64,000 nt of DNA from Epiperipatus broadwayi. Taxonomy: Eukaryota > Onychophora > Udeonychophora > Euonychophora > Peripatidae. A program made the translations under genes and the position numbers. The notes beneath the pieces were generated by a model. It was not told the origin of the DNA. It searched no databases and saw only the letters and a program-made list of their open reading frames with translations. Below are positions 62,100 through 64,000 of the stretch, one piece after another (the first letter of the stretch is position 1; every line of letters begins with the position of its first letter). The DNA lies in the NCBI GenBank assembly GCA_028023455.1, contig JAQFVV010006271.1, forward strand, positions 3,680,673-3,744,672. Direction: 5' to 3'.

Positions 62100-62877
62100 A
62101 AGTCAGGGGAAACTATTCAAGCATGATCATACCCAGTCCTGAACCAAATTAAAAAAGAAGTGGAGAAACAGTTAGAGCAGATGTTGAATGGGGGAATAAA
62201 TAGCAAAGGTTTCTTCCCTTATTGCAACCCTTTGGTAAGTGGTGAGAAAAAAAGATGGGTTGGTAAGGTTGTGTTTAGATGTCCATCAGCTCAATAAGGT
62301 GACTATAACAGACTGTACAATCCCACACACGATACAAGGGTTACTAGGAAAATTTACAGGGAAGAGAATATTCTCTACATTCGATTTAACTTCCCGTTAC
62401 TGGCAGATAGAACTACAACAAAACAATCACCAGTGTACCGCATTCAGGTATGGGGGATATTCATACAAGTTAAATTGCATGTCTTTTGAACTTATAAACA
62501 GTGGTGCAGGACTTTTGCAGTGCCTAGATCATGTCCTATTATCTGACATAAAGAAAATCCTCACCATGTATGTGGATGATGTAGTTATAGCATCTGAATA
62601 TATGGAAGAACATCTTCAGCAGTGGGAACAATTTTTTAGAGAATGTAAAGAAAAATATATAAAGATTAAGTTAAAAAAGAATAAAGTGGCTTCCGATGAG
62701 ATCAAATTTCTGGGCCACTTGGTAGGCCATTCAGGTATCAAGCTTCATCCAGATAAAATAACAGTTATTGCAGATTTCCCTAGACCTCAAACAAAGAAAC
62801 ATATATGGTCATTCTTGGGACTCTGTAACTTTTATAACAGATTTTGTGAGAATGTGCTGGCCAAATGGAACCATTGA
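62100..62877 (+). pseudogene. Gypsy reverse transcriptase, broken
   Basis: Upstream piece IKKEVEKQLEQMLNGG and FFPYCNPLV, a frame shift near 62,235, then 212 open codons: RKKDGLVRLCLDVHQLNK, STFDLTSRYWQIEL (motif A, catalytic Asp), a motif B region altered to CMSFELINSG, TMYVDDVVIAS (motif C, YVDD), KNKVASDEIKFLGH, and FLGLCNFYNRF, ending in a premature stop after the connection region. Family: RT of Ty3/Gypsy elements. The catalytic aspartates remain, but the frame is lost on both sides. Confidence 0.9.
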
Positions 62878-62959
62878 TCAGATTGATCTGAAAAAAGATC
62901 TGATGGAAATGGACCACAGAACAGGAAGAGGCTAAAAAACCCAGTAAAACAAAGTTTCT

Positions 62960-63410
62960 TAAAACAGGTGGCATTGGACTATCCTGACTATGATAAACCT
63001 TTCATACTCCAGACAGATAGTAGTGAATATGGGATAGGTGTCACTCTATCCCAAATTCAACCTGATGTTTGAGTAGGGGTACTATATTTTATAAGCCACC
63101 TCCTAAAGAGACCACAACTCATCATCACTGAAAGGAGGCCCTTACCATCGTATGGGCTTTCCAATAGTTTCACTCTATGTTGTTAGGCTCTCAAGTGGTG
63201 GTGATAACTGACCATAAAAGTCTTGAGTTTCTAAACCACAGCTATCTCACTAATAGCAGGTTGGTCCGGTGGAGGTTATTCTTTCATGGATTTAACTATA
63301 CTGTGAGATATTGCAAAGGGGCAGAAAACATAGCTACAGATATCCTCAGTCATCATCCTGTCCCAGTGCAAACTCCAAACCTGTCAGTCTGGAGCAAGCA
63401 TACATAGCAA
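62960..63410 (+). pseudogene. Gypsy RNase H domain, broken
   Basis: YPDYDKPFILQTDSSEYGIG (start of RNase H with the first acidic residue) near 62,985, a stop near 63,070, then from 63,177 VVITDHKSLEFLN, RLVRWRLFFHGFNYTVRYCK and GAENIATDILSHHP. The last block normally reads ADALSR; the acidic Asp is kept. At least two frame changes. Confidence 0.87.
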
Positions 63411-63599
63411 GTACAATGCTACTTGGAAAGATGAAGATATAGAAAAAGAATTAAACCAACTAAATAAGAGGCAGCAAGAAGACAGCTATCTAAATTGCAT
63501 TTTGACAGAATGCCAGGAGAAATTTGGAGAAAGTACTGTTCCAAAAGAGAAAAGAAACATATATAAAGTTGACAGAGTGGTGTTATATTATCAACTTCA

Positions 63600-64000
63600 A
63601 AATGGCAGGGATGAATAAAGAGCAATGATACCTCCAAAAATGAAACAGTCTTTCATCAACTACATGCATCAGTTGTATGGCCATTATGGAACACCAAAAA
63701 CCGAGTTTTGCCTAAGACATTGGTTTTACTGGCTGGGATGCACCATAATATTACCACAGTACTGAATAAGTGTGAAGTGTTTCAGCATATGAAACCACAG
63801 AATAAAGCTTATGTCAGCCCAATGAAATCAATCATACCTGATGACCCAAATGAAATTATGGCTATAGATTTTTATGGCCCCTTGCCTCCATTCAACAAAA
63901 AAAATACCTAAATGTCACATATTATATGTTTTCAAAATGGGTGGCCTCCTACACTCTGTCATGCAGTACCACTCGAGAAGTTACTAAGGTATTAGACACC
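63600..64000 (+). pseudogene. Gypsy integrase, zinc-binding domain and start of catalytic core
   Basis: INYMHQLYGHYGTPKTEFCL and HWFYW, then after a frame change LNKCEVFQHMKPQNKAY: an HHCC zinc finger in which the second cysteine pair is partly kept (KCEVFQ). Next, MAIDFYGPLPPFNKKNT holds the first catalytic Asp of the D,D-35-E core. A frame break follows at 63,911; SKWVASYTL appears in the next frame. The rest is beyond the window. Confidence 0.87.

Larger units (their letters stand above)
60300..64000 (+). mobile_element. Ty3/Gypsy LTR retrotransposon, internal region, broken, cut by window end
   Basis: Plus-strand gag, protease, reverse transcriptase, RNase H and integrase occur in the Ty3/Gypsy order. 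Each part is interrupted by stops or frame shifts. No LTR and no envelope gene is visible; the element continues past 64,000. Composition is clearly less AT-rich than the flanks. Confidence 0.93.

Noticed and set aside
63836-63860. CTGATGA followed by GAAA
   Set aside because: It lies in the integrase coding region; flanks do not pair as stems I-III.

Overview
The window looks like a metazoan nuclear sequence, very AT-rich and packed with TA microsatellites. Everything recognisable is mobile or repetitive: Penelope-like elements (PLEs) with GIY-YIG endonucleases, decayed non-LTR (LINE) retrotransposons, a broken Ty3/Gypsy element and a 20-kb satellite. An invertebrate is most likely; I cannot name the phylum. 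No intact host gene was found; one possible exon lies near 21.8 kb.

Layout. 1-7,752: PLE-A, a 5'-truncated minus arm joined head-to-head at 1,130 to a plus arm with a truncated copy and two almost full-length tandem copies (period about 3.0 kb), each broken by small indels; it ends in a TA run. 7.8-14.4 kb: AT-rich, nothing recognised. 14.4-15.8 kb: LINE endonuclease fragments on opposite strands. 16.2-20.2 kb: PLE-B and PLE-C, each a head-to-head pair, separated and flanked by TA runs. 22.7-24.9 kb: decayed LINE (endonuclease end plus reverse transcriptase). 24.9-31.2 kb: nothing recognised. 31.2-36.0 kb: a 2-kb sequence present twice in direct orientation. 36.1-37.7 kb: small tandem repeats and a possible gag relic. 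37.7-58.3 kb: a 408-bp satellite, about 51 monomers. 60.3 kb to the end: Ty3/Gypsy gag-protease-RT-RNase H-integrase with many breaks, cut by the window edge.

Main result. Every satellite monomer carries a sequence that folds as a type I hammerhead ribozyme: CUUUCA/UGAAAG stem I with an internal loop and an outer 5-bp helix, core CUGACGA and GAAA, a 3-bp stem III and C at the cleavage site. This makes the satellite a candidate animal retrozyme (non-autonomous, circular-RNA-producing repeat). The array has the same unusual architecture as the PLE insertions: two arms in opposite orientation meet at their 5' ends, both 3' ends run into (TA)n, and in the three insertions with both ends visible the right 3' end reaches about 40-47 nt further than the left. 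All three PLE families carry a related but altered hammerhead-like fold (core UUGANAA instead of CUGANGA) about 95-100 nt before the long 3' end. Together this suggests that the PLE machinery inserts both its own RNA and the satellite RNA into TA microsatellites. The satellite also has a 17-monomer block that looks identical by eye and a clear six-monomer higher-order repeat.
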